A stretch of DNA of 7,058 nucleotides from DATAYF01 sp036272735 (GTDB lineage: Bacteria; Chloroflexota; Ktedonobacteria; Ktedonobacterales; Ktedonobacteraceae): the NCBI GenBank assembly GCA_036272735.1, contig DATAYF010000045.1, forward strand, positions 1 through 7,058, read 5' to 3'. Position 1 is the stretch's first letter. Each line of letters opens with the position of its first letter. The position numbers and the translations under genes were made by a program. The notes beneath the pieces are model-generated. The model made no database searches and had not been told where the DNA came from. It worked only from the letters and a program-made list of their open reading frames with translations. Positions 6,900-7,058 of this stretch are shown one piece after another.

Positions 6900-7058
6900 A
6901 TGGCACGGCAGCACCCAAAGCGCACGAAGCATACCACTCCCAGGCAGGAGACCAGCAAGCAAAGCCAGCAGACCCCGACCTTTCTGCTCGAGTTGCCTCT
7001 GGTCGTCGACGAAGGGCAGGCCAAACGCCTGCGTGCCCACCTGGAAGCCGGCAGACAG
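6900..7058 (+). CDS. tnpB: 5' end of a probable IS605-family OrfB/TnpB-like gene, cut by the window edge
   Basis: An open frame of 53 codons starts at ATG 6900 and runs off the end without a stop. AAAGG at 6888-6892 lies 7 bases before the ATG. The first ~25 residues are basic and polar and look unstructured. They are followed by TFLLELPLVVDEGQAKRLRA and HLEAGRQ. A hydrophobic strand, then a Q-A-x-x-L-R-x-H-L-E-A helix, is how I remember OrfB/TnpB-like proteins of Chloroflexota beginning, just before an LYNA-type stretch that would lie outside this window. TnpB proteins are RNA-guided nucleases carried by IS200/IS605 and IS607 elements. Neither the RuvC-like motifs nor the zinc ribbon can be checked here. 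No tnpA is seen. Read divergently from the dehydrogenase operon. A different DNA-binding protein remains possible. Confidence 0.5.
   Translation, partial: MARQHPKRTKHTTPRQETSKQSQQTPTFLLELPLVVDEGQAKRLRAHLEAGRQ

Noticed and set aside
6643..6918. Minus-strand open frame of 91 codons spanning the intergenic region upstream of the catalytic gene
   Set aside because: The translation is rich in Arg and Cys without a pattern, has no convincing ribosome site, and covers the hairpin, the promoter candidate and the start of the OrfB-like gene.

Overview
The window carries a cytochrome P450 gene converging on a three-gene operon for a membrane-bound, selenocysteine-dependent formate dehydrogenase. Beyond the operon, at the right edge, is the 5' end of a gene resembling IS605-family OrfB/TnpB. 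Roughly even base composition, clear Shine-Dalgarno sites and the protein flavour suggest a Gram-positive-type or Chloroflexota bacterium, possibly of the Ktedonobacteria. This rests on remembered resemblance of the dehydrogenase and the OrfB-like N-terminus to proteins of that group, not on a search.

Layout. Positions 1-263 are non-coding as far as I can see and hold a plausible promoter and the ribosome site of the P450 gene (264-1529, + strand). On the minus strand, read from right to left, come the catalytic subunit (6631-3383), the four-cluster ferredoxin-like subunit (3362-2586) and the NrfD-type membrane subunit (2557-1526). The gaps are 20 and 28 bases, each holding a ribosome site, so one transcript is likely. 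The last operon gene and the P450 gene overlap tail to tail by 4 bases with no visible terminator between them. Positions 6632-6899 are the divergent intergenic region. It contains a hairpin, a TTGACA-type promoter candidate and overlapping GAAC/GTTC palindromes ahead of the partial gene at 6900-7058.

The catalytic subunit is interrupted by an in-frame TGA at 6049-6047, exactly where selenocysteine sits in FdnG/FdhF-type formate dehydrogenases. A strong hairpin with a GGTCT loop follows 18 bases later, as expected for a bacterial SECIS element. I therefore annotate one 1082-residue selenoprotein, not two genes or a pseudogene.

Together the operon should oxidise formate at a selenocysteine-Mo/W bis-pterin centre, pass electrons along the [4Fe-4S] clusters of the second subunit, and deliver them to quinone through the NrfD-type subunit. 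Neither soluble subunit has a recognisable Tat signal, so which side of the membrane the active site faces is a real question. The P450 has intact haem-binding and ExxR motifs but lacks the usual acidic residue in its I helix; its substrate cannot be told from the sequence. I did not find a clearly new multi-gene system here. The best leads are the recoded dehydrogenase, its topology, the P450 active site and the palindromic control region before the OrfB-like gene.
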